A stretch of 64,000 bases of DNA from Schistosoma haematobium (lineage: Eukaryota; Platyhelminthes; Trematoda; Strigeidida; Schistosomatidae): NCBI RefSeq assembly GCF_000699445.3, contig NC_067199.1, positions 30,650,402 through 30,714,401 of the forward strand. The letters run 5' to 3'. How positions within the stretch are numbered: the first letter of the stretch is position 1; each line of letters starts with the position of its first letter. Of the stretch, positions 1 through 12,230 are shown one piece after another. The notes under the pieces are model-generated. The model worked only from the letters and a program-made list of their open reading frames with translations, was not told the origin of the DNA and did not search any database. The position numbers and the translations under genes were made by a program.

Positions 1-358
1 TGAGAAGGCGTTAGACAGTGTGGATAGGAGAACCCTATTGAACCTTCCTCGACACTATGGTGTACCTGAGAAAATCGTCAACGTCATACGGAATTCATAC
101 GATGAACTACACTGCAAAGTCATGTATAGAGAGCAGTTCACAGGTGCATCACGAGGCCGGCCATAACTTGAAATCCTTAAGGAAAAAGGAAAAGTGGATG
201 GCATCGCGTCGGGATTCGGAAGCAGACATGAAAAGGATGAGTAACAACTGGATACAGTTGGAATGTATTGCTAAGGACAGAGTTGGATGGGGAATGCTGG
301 TGGTTGCCCTATTCTCCTACACGAAGTGTTACAAGTGTAAGTGAGTAAGTAAGTAAGT
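1..358 (+). mobile_element. RTE-clade LINE fragment (SR2-like), internally deleted
   Basis: The left edge encodes a reverse transcriptase piece (EKALDSVDRRTLL, then HYGVPEKIVNVIRNSYDEL). After an internal deletion it runs into the C-terminal tail of the same kind of protein, with EADMKRMSNNW and DRVGWGMLV at about 210-310. The stop is followed by a short GTAA/GTGA tandem tail (338-357), the usual 3' end of RTE elements. The fragment continues beyond the left window edge. It probably lies in an intron of the PLAT gene and is not a working gene. Confidence 0.75.
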
Positions 359-1546
359 CTGTCCTTCTAGAAAGTAGGAAATCAGGGAAAGATGTACTAT
401 TGTCATTTTTCTCTTCTCTGGTGAGCTTAATAGCTTGGTGGACGTTATTGAAACAGTTCAATAGCTCTTGTATATCGACACTTTCGTCACATATGTTTAG
501 TGCGTCATCTATGTATTGACAGTAATAATCTAGCTTTCAATGGTCTATTTTCTAGCTTGACTATAAAAATCTTGGGGGTATATTATGTTGCATTAGAACA
601 TAAGTCCAAGTTACATATTCTCAGAAATAATCAAAAAAATAATTTTTACAGTAGATTCAGGTTAAATAAACCAGGAAGGAGACACCGTTTAACACAAAAA
701 GCATTTGGGCGTAGTAACAATATGTTTGTGAGCTAAAATAAGACAAGACAACAGGGTTATCAATTGAATCCTAATTGTAGTATTCAACCGATTTGGTCAT
801 ACCAGGATTTTTACTGCCAATAATTTAGCATACAGGTTGGTCTGAAATAACACAATAACAGTAACACGTTTTGGATAAATTTATAATTTGTCGAGACTAA
901 AAATTTCACTTACATAGAGATGTGATGATAAAATATTTCAGGATCTATTCAGAATCTTTTCTCATTCGCCTATGGATTAGAGAGTACGTCAGGGTACAGA
1001 ACTGCCATAAAAAGACTATATCACCACATCTTGTACATGATATTTATGACATGATGATATAAAGCTATTTGGGTCGCCGCTATGACTAAACCAATTGAAT
1101 ACTACTATAAACAATGACAGGTTAGTAAATTCAGAGATTTCTATCACAAAGTTCATTAAGCAAACAAATAATTAAAACTTCCAGCAAAAATAGGACCCGT
1201 TCAGCTTAAAAGTTAAACAGTCATTGTAATTAATTTACAGTCATAATATTGAAAATCTCAAATGACTAGCTTCTAACTTTTCACAGCCATCAATTGCAAG
1301 ACTTCATAGTGTTCATAACAATGCTCCACTTAGATTTCTAATCCATCTGTTATATATCATCTATAGATGAATTTTTCAAATTAATCAGCTGACTATTTAT
1401 GTAGTTAGACTACACCTTTATTGCCTTAGGTTCTTATGATAAAATACCTTGTCGATCACGAGCTTTGTTGTAGGATTTTGTTACTGAAATTTATATTTTT
1501 TGTCTAGTTATAGCTTTTTCCTTAACAATACAAAATTTTGCTGCAG
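359..1546. other. Intron or flanking sequence, nothing recognised
   Basis: AT-rich sequence with short ORFs only and no recognisable domain. The exon encoding the first half of the PLAT domain that ends in 1547-1733 was not found here, so it probably lies left of the window. Confidence 0.5.
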
Positions 1547-1733
1547 GTTGGAAATGATGCTCCAGAAAGTTTTTCAATGGGTTGGTACATGCAATCTTTA
1601 TACCTATCATTCCCTACAATTGGAAAAATGTATCCGTTTAACTGTAAGGAATGGCTATCGACAAATCGTGGCAATAAAAAACGAACTTGTAATCTGAAAA
1701 TTTCAAATACAAATATAGTCAAGTTTAAAGCAA
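1547..1733 (+). CDS. PLAT gene exon A: second half of a PLAT domain
   Basis: The acceptor CTGCAG precedes GTTGGAAATGATG. The reading includes VGNDAPESFSMGWYMQSL and then FNCKEWLSTNRGN, which match the HDN..WY and F-C-WL positions of PLAT domains. The donor is taken at GTGAGC (1734), leaving phase 1, which fits the next exon. The reading is open from the acceptor. The expected first-half exon was not seen upstream. Confidence 0.75.
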
Positions 1734-3583
1734 GTGAGCTAACAGGAATCTCGTTAAATTTATCTAAATGTGAATTATACTCATTTTATTGTTATTCTAG
1801 TTGGCATGTGCTAAACTAAGAGAACACACCTTAATCAATTAAGTATTAGTTATAGTCGTAAAGTAAAATATGTGACATTTTGTCAGGCATCACACTGTTA
1901 ATTATAGACTTTAGTTTGATGTGCTTACAATATAGATAGAACTTTTACGCTTAGTAGGTGTCTAGTTATAGTTAAAATAAATTAAATTAAGAAGATTAAC
2001 ACTTGAATCAGTACAGACAATTCACATCTCACTTCAGTAATCGGAAGTCATTGTCGTCTTATGAATTTCAGCAATTAGACGTTAAGGTCACTAGATTGTG
2101 TGATCATATCTATCATAAGTTCATCAAGGATTTGATTTTCTTACGTTAAATCAGGGATATATCATAATGAATAGACAACTTTAGTGTCATGTGCTATCAT
2201 CTGTAATTGAATAAATTAACAACAATAGTTATTTTGAATCAATTATACTACCAAAATGTATTGCAGCCTTAGGACATTTACCCGTGGACTTTATTGACAA
2301 GCACAAAAGATTGTTCATCCTTGAAATAACCCTAACTTGAATATATAACAATGAGAGGATCAACTTTATTTATGAAACAAAGTCAAGGATTTTATGCTCT
2401 AATACATTGGCATTATCAGTCCCAAAAGAGAAATATTTTCGTAGCTTATCAAGTTAATTCATTAATTCATGTTTACAAATTTTTATTATGTCTTTTTGTT
2501 TTGTAGATATGTGATTTTGGAGGATTATTGCATGATGCATAAAGTTTTTGTCACTGACGCGCATCAGATGACCTTTATACCAGAAATTCTTGGACAGTTG
2601 TATCTACTCAGTTTAAGATATCTCAGAAATTTATGTATCCATGTCCCAACATAAAGCCATACCAAGTTTATCAACGTCATTTGACGAGTAGGACGTATTA
2701 ATATGCAGAGTCAAGATCGAATTACTGCAAATTCCAAACTGCTGCTAATTCGTTGTATAGTCCAAGCATTAGCGTATAGATATCCTACTAACGTCAAAAT
2801 CAGAAAATCTTGGATTCTATACTTCGTAGGGTCGTAAATTTCCATTATTAATTTATCCCTGACTGGAGCACTACAGTCGTCAAATTTTCCCAAATTTTAA
2901 CGATCCCTTAACGGACATAATTGTTTGGCGAAAAATATCTTTAAGCCTTATTTTCTGGGTTCAACATCAACACCACATTTAACATGTAGATAACGATTAG
3001 TGAGAATCGAGCAAATAGTGCTACTTTACATTGCCACAATTCGGTTATTGCTTTTTACATCATTTTTCTAAAAATAAAAACAGCTAGTAATACGTTTTAA
3101 ATATGTAATTATAGATTTAGTTAACGTTAGCATCCATCAAAATTCCACTAAAAAACTTTTTGTAGAATAATTATTCCTTACGGTATTTTTGGGTCCTCTT
3201 ATCTAAAAGGTTTAACTGCGGAACTTCTGTTGTCTTTCCGGACGTCATTAACCTATATTTGATTTCAAAGTGAGCTTCCTAATTATTCCATGAGCGTTAA
3301 ATTAGGGCTAACGATCCAACTTAATTAAAACTGATAGAAAAAAACCTCGTTTCTACACAGAGTAAGCTTTGTGGATATTGTCCAGAAAGACAACCGAGAC
3401 TGTGCAGCTAATCTATCTAGCTCAGTCAGTTCGCAAACACCCAACACTTGCACTGGAGTCGCAAATACTTTACGACAATTCAATAATTATTTCCAATGAT
3501 ACTTTTTATGAAATAGCGTTTTTTTTTATTATATCAGTTTTTTCTAAAAATTTCATTGAAACAAATCATTTTCTATTACGCAG

Positions 3584-3801
3584 AAATTACTTATCATTTG
3601 AAAATAACTACAGCTAGTGTCAAGAAGGCCGGCACAGATTGTAGCATAAATCTTCAAATTTTCGGTACAAATGGTGTAACAAACTGCTATACTCTAGAAA
3701 AGACCAGTAATCGATTTTCTCAAGGAATAACCGATAATATTAGTCTTGAAATGGAAGATGTAGGAAAATTGTTAAAGATGCGAATAGGACATGACAATCA
3801 G
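3584..3801 (+). CDS. PLAT gene exon B: first half of a PLAT domain
   Basis: Acceptor TACGCAG, donor CAG|GTGATG. The peptide includes YHLKITTASVKKAGTDCS, a beta-strand, and a strand ending LLKMRIGHDNQ, so the exon is cut exactly at the HDN motif. It enters in phase 1 and ends in phase 0. The split of one domain between two exons at HDN recurs in the later pairs of this gene, which supports the model. Confidence 0.85.
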
Positions 3802-5075
3802 GTGATGCTTTGCTGATATATATTTATAAGCTAAACGTATATTTTATTGAGTTTGGGACTGGTACCTTTTGAAATTAAGCACTTATCATGTTTCAATACT
3901 GAAAATTCATATGCGGTTAAACCCAGAAGGTTTGGTTCTTAGCCTATATTCTTCATAGAAATACTTAATATTTTTAAAAAATGGCACCAACTATATCATC
4001 CAGATAACCAACGAAAATGATCGTTACACTGTACCACTTAACAACTATAAAGGCCTACTGATCAGAAGGTATGACCTGTTTAGTCAGTCTGTCAATGAAT
4101 TTATTGGCTTTATTGGCTCGATCAGTAACAATAATTGAAAGCTAAATTTTATGAGTTCTAGGTTTTACAGTTAAAATCAGTTGATGGATGATTAGGTTCT
4201 CACACTAAGCTAGTACTTGAAATTATGAATCAGTATAATGTGTTCACAAAGTTAGTGAAACAAGGAAGATTGATCATACAGGAAAAAATCAAGTCATGGT
4301 TTTTTCTCACTCTTTAAACTACTGACGAGGTCATGCAGATAAATGGTAAAGTCTAATCAGGAAAAGAAATATGTAGAAATCGTAGAACGTCTTTTAGCTC
4401 ATGCAACATTTTTCACATAAATTTTCCGTCTAAAGTTTCGAATGTTTGTTATACACCAAACGTATAGATAAATCTCTTCATATAAAGAATAAGTTGCGAG
4501 AATTGATTAATTTATTGTGGATTTATCAATTTGGTTGCTCTTCTGTAGCCAGATATTCAGGCTGTTTGTCTACAATACTTCTTCATTGCATTTAAGATCA
4601 TTCTCAGTATGGCTTACCGAAGTTTTAAGGAGGGACAATAAATGAAATGTAAATCCTTTTAAGTCATAAGATTTGATGTCTGAATAATTCATAATAGTTC
4701 AGAGTCATCGCCTAATGACTGAAATTCTGTGAACAACTTAGAGTTTCGGATAACTAGTCGGTTGCTTTAGAACATAAACTGAACAATGTATATATTTGAA
4801 TGACTTTCAGACTCATGAATTATTATATAAGTAAACAGTCATGAAAATGAAATGAATTTCATCGTCAAGTTATTCAATCTATGACTTGATGAGTATATTC
4901 ACATAAAATGTTCAGTCGCTTAAGAATGAAAGAAACTACGTTTATCATCAAGAAAATAATACTGACAAATTATATTCACAAGAGACTTGTATTTGGTGTC
5001 TAAAGAAATTTTTTTTTTATGTTTTTTTTATTATATCATCAACTTAACGACAATATTCTTGGTAATTTAATTCAG

Positions 5076-5241
5076 GGTAAAAACAAGCATTGGAATTTGA
5101 GTTGTGTTGAAGTAACAGTTGCTAATACAAATCAATTATATCGCTTTGTTTATAATGATTGGCTTAGTTTAACATATGGTAAACGAAAATCATTATGGGT
5201 TGACTTGCCGGCCATGATTGGCGATACCGTTCAGTTAAAAG
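5076..5241 (+). CDS. PLAT gene exon C: second half of a PLAT domain
   Basis: Acceptor TTCAG, donor AAAAG|GTATAA. It continues exon B with GKNKHWNLSCVEV (the WY-L--V position) and FVYNDWLSLTYGKRK (the F---WL position). The cysteine usual before WL is replaced by tyrosine. Phase 0 in, phase 1 out. Confidence 0.85.
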
Positions 5242-5289
5242 GTATAAAGTACATGAATAATTAAAATTTTATTTACAAATATTGTTTTT

Positions 5290-5565
5290 CAAAATGGTGG
5301 ACGGTCGCGCACTATCGTGGATTGGTTAAAGTTAAACATTAACACTGTTGGATGCCGGCTCATTGGTCTAGAGCTTAGGCGTCCGCACACGAGACCTAAA
5401 GTCCTGAGTTGGAGTCTCGCTTGCGAAAATGTTAATGCACAGTGCTGAGGAGTCCCATACTAGGACGAAAAGGCCGTTCAGGACGTCTAGGTTTTCAATG
5501 GTGGTCAAGCTTGAATCGATTCATGAATTCAACTATTAAATTACTGCAATCTCCACGAACCCCCA
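5290..5565 (+). mobile_element. Sm-alpha-like SINE with hammerhead-type core, in PLAT intron
   Basis: A tRNA-like module (TCATTGGTCTAGAGC, then GAGTTGGAGTCTCG as a decayed B box) is followed by CTGAGGA, the stem GTCCC...GGAC and GAAA. This is the conserved hammerhead core of the schistosome Sm-alpha SINE-like family. GAAAA replaces the expected GAAAC, so self-cleavage is doubtful. The 3' part (TTTTCAATGGTGGTC, then CATGAATTCAACTATTAAA) is shared with the copy near 15.2 kb. Confidence 0.7.
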
Positions 5566-6424
5566 TTCTGATCTTGACAAAACTTTGTCTCGTGAAAGTT
5601 TATTTTTATGCTTGTATAGATGATCAAAAGAAATTACTTTTATGCCATGTATTTTATCAGTATACGTTTACAAAAGTAGTCTAATACTGCTCGGTCATGT
5701 ATTTTTAGCAACAGTAGTAGTGGGAGTACTTTACCTATACTTGTACTGTGTTACAAAGGAGATTTCAGGCTATTTAGTATTTTTTACTATTACATGTTAA
5801 TTCTTTCTTTAGAGGATACTCTCGATAACGTTTCTAATTCATATTTCGACAATAACCTTTGACGTTATCTAATTGGTTGTCATCCCTGTTAATTCGCTAA
5901 CTTTTTATGCCCTAAAGTCATTGTATGTCACTGTAAAAACAGATTTGTTCTCATTCTTTGTGAAATATAATGTTACCATAAAAGTACCATATTCTCTATC
6001 ACTCTGTGGATTATTATCGTTAAGATGTTGTTGTGTATCAGATATCCGGTATACTCCTGTTTATATTCGTTCTCGTTTGTATTAAAGAAATTCTCAGTCG
6101 TTGGTAAATACAATTTACCGCAGACCAGCTGAAAACAGCAATACATAAGCGTTTCTGTGAAGATATAACATATAGGCAGTAAGCTCTACAGTTTTTACCT
6201 TTTTATAGATTTAAAATGTAGAAGGAACTATCTCAACAGCATAAGTTTTTTGTCAAGAATACTTATTTTCATAAAATCTTCGATTTTTTTCCGGAATATT
6301 TTCATCTACCCATTATTTAGTACTAAAAAAAGTGACTGATTCCTTTATACCTTAATATTTATATTACACATATTTATATATTAGTTATATTACTTGGACA
6401 TAATTACACATTATCTTTGCACAG

Positions 6425-6579
6425 AGACATGTTTGGATATATTTGTTAAGACTGGAAATATGCCAGCCAGCTCTACTGATGCAAATGTATATGTACAACT
6501 TTTTGGTGAATATGGTGATTCAGGAGAAATACTATTAAAACAAACGGTATCGAATCAAAAACCTTTTCAAAATAATTCA
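6425..6579 (+). CDS. PLAT gene exon D: first half of a PLAT domain
   Basis: Acceptor GCACAG, donor AATTCA|GTAAGT. The peptide includes TCLDIFVKTGNMPASSTDAN, the PLAT opening strand with T-G and DANV, and VYVQLFGEYGDSGEILL. Phase 1 in (completes Glu), phase 0 out. Confidence 0.85.
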
Positions 6580-7934
6580 GTAAGTTTGTTTCTTTGTTTC
6601 AATCTGTTATTCTTCCATGAACTCGAAAATACACAATGAATACTTTAAAACTTCCTGGATATATTTATGGTTATGTAGAAAAAAATACAAAATACCTAAC
6701 TCCTCTTTAGAAGGAGAAGAAACACCGAGAAATTTATGCTCTTGAAAACTATCAAACATGTTTTTTAACAGTTTAGATGGACTAGGATAAACTGCTTTCT
6801 TATACATGTACGGATCAATCTACAGAAATTTCAATTCAGCCTTTGGAATAATTCTAAAGCCAGATGTATTAAAATGATATAATATGTTACCCTTAATCAC
6901 ATCCACTCAACATGATTATGTTGAAGTGGACGAAAAAAATATTTTCGTACAAAAAGACATTCACACGACTAGATCTGAAATTTGAAACTTTTAAAAACAC
7001 ATTGTTTTGCTTATTTCAAAGTTCCCGATAACGAATATAAAGCGTACTTTACAAGTTTCATGTAATAAAGAGATAAATATCTAATGGAGACAACATAAAA
7101 TCATAACTTTTTCAACTCTAATATTAAGTGTATTAGCCACATAATTTACCTTCGCCAGTAAGTACATTCAAAATTATTAACTGAGGGCCACAACAATTCA
7201 TCCCATGAGCGTTTTGTATCTGTTTTTGTCTCAGTTGGTCATTTACATTATTTTATTATGTTTCTATTTTTCCCATTCACCACTGTCCCAGATAAAAGCG
7301 AGGTACTACAACCTTGTTTATAATATTAGAAAGTGTGTATCGATTCACCTTGATGTCAAAAGTGAAGCACTGCGTAAAACCGATTTAAATCAATAATCAC
7401 ATTGCGAGTTTTTGTCTCATTATTTATCAAACCATGGTTTAGATTATTTAAGTGGGAAGATTTGCTTCCAAGTGGTTCAGTTTACTATCATGTAGTTCAT
7501 AGGAAACCAAGTAGATATATCAAGTAAATTATCGTATTTAACACTAGTCCGGTAATTCACACTTTTGTGGACAAAGTTAAACAAACATTTTATAAATAAA
7601 GAAGAATAGTATATTATTTGATATAATACGACCAAACGTTTGAGATTCAGAAGATAAATCTTACGGCTATTTTTGTCACAAAAGCTCACTTTCATCTTCT
7701 ATCAATGGATTTTAACAACTCACTATAGAATCTAGAATTGTGGGGGACGATGAAATATTTCTTAAACATATTTCCTTTAATTGAATTAGAAGAATAAGGA
7801 TAACAGCTGAAGTAAAATATTATAAATTTACCTCATTTTGTCAAGATTTCGTAAATTGCCCACAAACTATTATGTTTCTATGTCATAACAGCACAATGAT
7901 AATGACAGCTGCGATACATGGCCATTAGGAGATT

Positions 7935-8570
7935 TTCGTAAGCTACTAGTATTTGACCACATCTGCTGGGATCACCGGGTAAGTAATAGTGATGTTAGAC
8001 ATATGGTATTAGGGAATGATGGTAAGTCAGTTGATGAGGTTGTGAATCTTCATCGACTGAGATGGCTGGGCCACGTGTTGCGTATGCCTGAACACCGATT
8101 ACCACGACGCACAATGCTGACTAGTGTTGGGGATGGCTGGAAGAAGGTTAGAGGCAGCCAAATCAAAGCTTGGCATCAGTCATTGAAGTCACTTCTTTCT
8201 AGTCTGAGCCATGTTGGAAGATGCAGACTACTTGGTTGTGGTCCGCGTGACTATTGTAACCAATGGTTGGAGACTCTTGGTGATATGACTCAGAATCGAT
8301 CACAATGGCGCCGGTGTATACACTCTCTGTCTTCCTTTAAACTGTCAGATTAGAATCGCTTCGTATCTTCCTTTCTATGATTTAATTCTTTCTTCCTGTA
8401 CTATATCCTTATATGTAATCATTCTTTTATATATTACCACCACTGAATTAACTACTTCTATGAATTCGGTGTTTATCTTTTTGTGCTAATGAGGTATGAC
8501 AATTTGGACCGATGCACATATGTGCCTGATCCTACGTTGTAGCTGATTGACTGACTAACTGACTTAACAA
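7935..8570 (+). mobile_element. RTE-clade LINE 3' end (SR3/Perere-3-like), 5'-truncated
   Basis: One open frame (8003-8353) encodes the C-terminus of an RTE reverse transcriptase, including LHRLRWLGHVLRMPEHRLPR and NRSQWRRCIHSLSS. It is followed by a 3' UTR with ATGAGGTATGACAATTTGG, GACCGATGCACATATGTGCC and the short CTGACTGAC-type tail. Frame and stop are intact in this fragment, but the upstream RT and endonuclease are absent. It sits in a PLAT gene intron. The same 3' tail occurs at about 16.63, 60.4 and 62.3 kb. Confidence 0.85.
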
Positions 8571-9133
8571 CACAAAGAAAGTATTATATCCTTGCTGAAC
8601 TAGCTGCTAGGATGCTATTTATAATTCATCTGAGAAAATTTATTTAAAATAATTCAAGAAGTTTCTATGTTAAACAAGATCTAATTTGGGAAATAACTTA
8701 TTTTGCATCAAACTTCTAGTGATTCAATTTACAGATACAAATTTATCACTCATAATAATTTACTTAGTATAATGAAAATGCATGGACACAGAGGGATAAT
8801 CAATGTAAGCAAAACTTTAATACCATGCTCTACACAAGATACGAATACTTAAATGTTATAACATCCAAACGATGGTTTTTTTTATAGAACAGTTTGATAA
8901 ACTAAAATGAATTAATTAGGCCAGATAAAAGAAAATAAAGGCTATAGTATTATATATCTTACCATATCAAAAAGGTCAAAGTTGAAGTTCCGGCTTGTTT
9001 CACATTTGTTTGCACATTTTTGGGTAAATAATAACTAAAATCTCCTCAAGTTCAGTAAATTCTATGTAATTTTATTTTGTTTTTTGTATGATTACGTTAA
9101 ATGTCATTGTGTAAACTAATTATTACATTTCAG

Positions 9134-9488
9134 ATTGATCATTTTAAAATACCATCAATTTTAAAACTTGGTAATCTTGCCCGTTGTCGAATATGGCATG
9201 ATAATAAAGGATCATCACCAAATTGGTATTGTGAATGGCTTGAAGTAAAAGAAGTTCTGATACCTGGAGAAAAAAATTTGTCATGTAACTGGAAATTTGC
9301 TTTTAACAAATGGTTATCCATAAGTGACGATAACAAACAATTATTAAGAGATGCTCCATGTTCTGAAGTTTATCTGAATGATTCCAAAGGTCATAGAACT
9401 ATTGATCAGGAATCTATCGAGACATTGATAACAACGGCAGATTCTATGAATATATCTGACTTAAAAGATAATCCCGAAGGAAAACTAG
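9134..9488 (+). CDS. PLAT gene exon E: second half of a PLAT domain plus linker
   Basis: Acceptor TTTCAG, donor CTAG|GTGAGA. The peptide carries the clearest PLAT signature here: RIWHDNKGSSPNWYCEWLEV and FAFNKWLSISDDNKQL. A charged acidic linker of about 50 residues follows (SIETLITTADSMNISDLK) before the next domain. Phase 0 in, phase 1 out. Longest exon in the window part of this gene. Confidence 0.9.
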
Positions 9489-9557
9489 GTGAGAGAGACT
9501 TTTTTCTCTATGGTGAAAATTCCCATTCTGATATTCAGTAAAAAGAACGAATAGGAC

Positions 9558-10489
9558 GAAGACATTTTTACTCAATTAGATTTTCATCTTTGCTCTACCC
9601 TAACATATATATGATTGACAATAATGAAGTAATACTCATCGAGTAGTCACATTACATATTTATTACATGATGTCACAGTGAATATAAAATAGTATTGAGT
9701 AATTGGAAGAAAGAGGACTGTCATAATCTACAAGATTATTCGAAAAATTCAACTAAAATGTTACGACATTACATAGTATTTAAAAATAATTACCTATACA
9801 TTTGATGTGCAGTTATCAATTTCACTACATTTTCGGAGCCAGTGATTCAGCAAGCTCGTTTTGTTTAGGCGAAGGACAGGTAAGACTGACTGAGTTCTAT
9901 TCTTGCTCACTTAGTGGAAACAGGACATCACGTTGACCTGAGTAATGCTGTTAAAGTTATCCACCAGACTTCATCAAATTTACTGCATGGTTTACAAGTT
10001 CATCTTTATATATCGATGTAACCACTGGAACCCATGTTCGTAAACCACACCTTTGCATTCAAACGAAGTTTGTACAACCACTCTCACTACCTTGACCACC
10101 GATACAAGAGTCAGTTTTATCTGAACTTTGACTAGTCCCATTTTTCCAATGTTCGAAAATTTTTGTTCACTTTTTCAACTTCGCATATTCTCCACATTCA
10201 TCTCTTGATTCTTATATAGCTGCCATAATACTGACCTTTCAACAAAATATAGTGTTACTTCTTTTCAAACATTATGTAATGTAACAACCTTTTAGTTGAA
10301 TTTTTCGAATAATCTTGTAGATTATGACAGTCCTCTTTCTTCCAATTACTCAATACTATTTTATATTCACTGTGACATCATGTAATAAATATGTAATGTG
10401 ACTACTCGATGAGTATTACTTCATTGTTGTAAATCGTATATATATTAGGGTAGAGCAAAGATAAAAATCTGATGTAAAAAAATGTCTTC
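9558..10489. repeat. Fold-back element: ~220-bp inverted arms around a PLE remnant
   Basis: The left arm (about 9558-9780) and right arm (about 10270-10489) are inverted copies differing by scattered mismatches. The paired outer ends are GAAGACATTTTT and its reverse complement near AAATGTCTTC. The arms share the complement of TCATAATCTACAAGATTATT. The spacer holds a decayed + strand Penelope-like endonuclease C-terminus. No transposase is seen. The structure could be a non-autonomous fold-back element or an old inverted duplication. Confidence 0.75.
9890..10125 (+). pseudogene. Penelope-like element C-terminus remnant (GIY-YIG side)
   Basis: The + strand reads HLVETGHHVDLSNAVKVIH, matching the HLLDTGH-VD-L-AFKI part of PLE endonucleases seen near 62.2 kb. 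About 90 bp later comes CIQTKFVQPLSLP, the typical C-terminal end. Frames differ and stops intervene, so it is a dead fragment. It lies wholly in the spacer of the fold-back element. Confidence 0.65.
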
Positions 10490-10904
10490 ACGCTATTTGC
10501 CTTTACTAGATTTTATTCTGTCAAAATAAAAGCTTTTTATGATGTAACGAGTCAATACAGAACAGCAATTGCGTAACAACATGCCCATATTTCCTTCATC
10601 TCTGACTATCCTCTAAAATACCCAATTAGTTACATCATAAAGTGTTAACATGTAAGGTAATCTTCATTATTTCACGATATCTTCTCACTAAGTTTAACAG
10701 AAAATAAAACTTCCGTATTTCAACCTATTCAATTTTTTATTCCTAACCTCATCAAGATACGACGGTGAGTGTAGGTCACGCTAATTAGATTTAATAGCAC
10801 CTTAGATGATTTATTAGCAAAATTTATGATTGATTCAGTGACTGGTGAGGTTCGACCTTAGTGGAAATATAATAACTATCAACTGTGGGAATAAATAATT
10901 TCAT

Positions 10905-11095
10905 TACTTCAAAAAATAAAAGTGCGGACCACCGAAGTTCAACTCAGCGGTTTAAAAGTATAATCGTAATCACATCGTATAAAGAATCTGAGTTAATTTC
11001 CACTTTCGGTCGTGAACAAGGACTGCTGAGGAGTCCTAAACTAAGTCAAAATAGTTGTTCTTTGTCTTCATCTTCCTAGTGGTCGTCCAGTTTAT
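10905..11095 (+). mobile_element. Decayed hammerhead-type SINE copy
   Basis: GACTGCTGAGGAGTCCT matches the hammerhead entry strand of the copies at 5.4 and 15.1 kb, but the return strand is damaged (CTAAGTCAAAATAG instead of GGACGAAAC). The downstream CTTCCTAGTGGTCGTCCAG is a worn version of the SINE 3' part. It is unlikely to be a working ribozyme. Confidence 0.5.
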
Positions 11096-11257
11096 ATCAC
11101 TCTTCCAAAAAACTTCTTTTCTTCGCAAACTGAACTAAAAATATATACGAATATTCGTCAAGATTAGAACGAATAGCTTGACAGTAATTGAGCGCCGAGT
11201 ATAGAGAAGTCATTATATGTGAAAATTATATTTGAAATATTCTCAGCGATTGAAATT

Positions 11258-11312
11258 TAACTAATTCCAACGTTTCGTCCAGCTAACTTGTCTGGACTTC
11301 TTCAGGGTAATA
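11258..11312 (-). ncRNA. Candidate minimal hammerhead ribozyme downstream of a PLE
   Basis: On the minus strand: CTGAAGA (fits CUGANGA), then stem II GTCCAG...CTGGAC, a perfect 6-bp pairing around a 9-nt loop, then GAAAC followed by GTT. Very short helix III hammerheads of this kind are known from Penelope-like retroelements. The motif lies about 390 bp downstream of, and on the same strand as, the PLE endonuclease at 11697-12230. Helix I pairing is weak by eye, so activity is unproven. Confidence 0.55.
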
Positions 11313-11696
11313 ATCAAAATCAAAATTATCAAAGAAATATATAGCTTTTTAATAATCAGGATTATACTGTGTTTAACCAATCATATTCTGATGTTGATTT
11401 TTTCGTAAAATAAGATAAAATGAGTCAGTTAACTACAAATCATGTGAAGAAATCAACTACATGGAAATACTTAACTGAATAACCAAGTTGTATGTGTGTG
11501 AGTGTGTAGGTATGTATGTATGTGTCAAAGATTGATATGAAGGAATAAATAAAGTTCAAGTTCAAGGATGAAAAAATTGATAATGAAACATCGATGTACA
11601 TGTCAAAACATAAATTGTATTGTTTAAAAAACTCATTGAGTTCTTTCAAAAATAATAACGATGCATGTGATATTAAACAAGAGATAGGTTCCAAAT

Positions 11697-12230
11697 TTAC
11701 TTGTCAAACGAAATTTGCCAGGTAGTTGCCAGTTGAATACCATCTTTTCGGTTCAGGCTGTTCTTGTTCGCCCATATATGCAGGGCTTCTGCTGTTAATC
11801 TTTCTTTATGGGTGTTAAAACCTTTCTGAAGTATTTCGGTCCCTTCAAAATTAATCTTGTGTCCTGTTTCTAACGCATGTAACGCTATCGCTGACTTATT
11901 TTCAAGTTTCTTTAAATCGACTGAGAATTTTGGAACATTTTTCAAACATTGTTTGTGTTCCTTCAATCTTACATTCAATTGCCTGGATGTTTCTCCAACA
12001 TAGGTAGCATTACAGTCGTGACAGTGAATCTCATACACAATGTTCTGTTGTTCTTCCTTTGCTAACTTGTCCTTAACTTTCACTAATGTCGATCTTAATG
12101 TGTTATTCGCTCTAAAATACACTCTTATATCATGTTTGTTTAGAATCCGTTTGATTTCTTCTGATGTTTCACTCCGGTAAGGTATGACTACGATGTACTT
12201 CCATTCTTTTCCTATACTCTCTAGTTTAGT
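11697..12230 (-). pseudogene. Penelope-like element GIY-YIG endonuclease fragment
   Basis: An open frame of 141 codons from Met, open further upstream to about 12230, encodes the linker (VVIPYRSETSEEIKRIL) and then IVYEIHCHDCNATYVGETSR, a GIY-YIG-type core with the cysteine pair of PLE endonucleases. The end is typical of the family (LTAEALHIWANKNSLNRKDG). The RT part that should precede it is missing, so this is a 5'-truncated PLE copy with an intact endonuclease segment. It lies antisense in the 9.5-13.6 kb intron of the PLAT gene. Confidence 0.85.

Noticed and set aside
11490..11530. GT/ATGT-rich stretch as a possible microsatellite or CRISPR-like array.
   Set aside because: Short and irregular, with no spacer-repeat order. 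It is an imperfect simple repeat in a eukaryotic intron.
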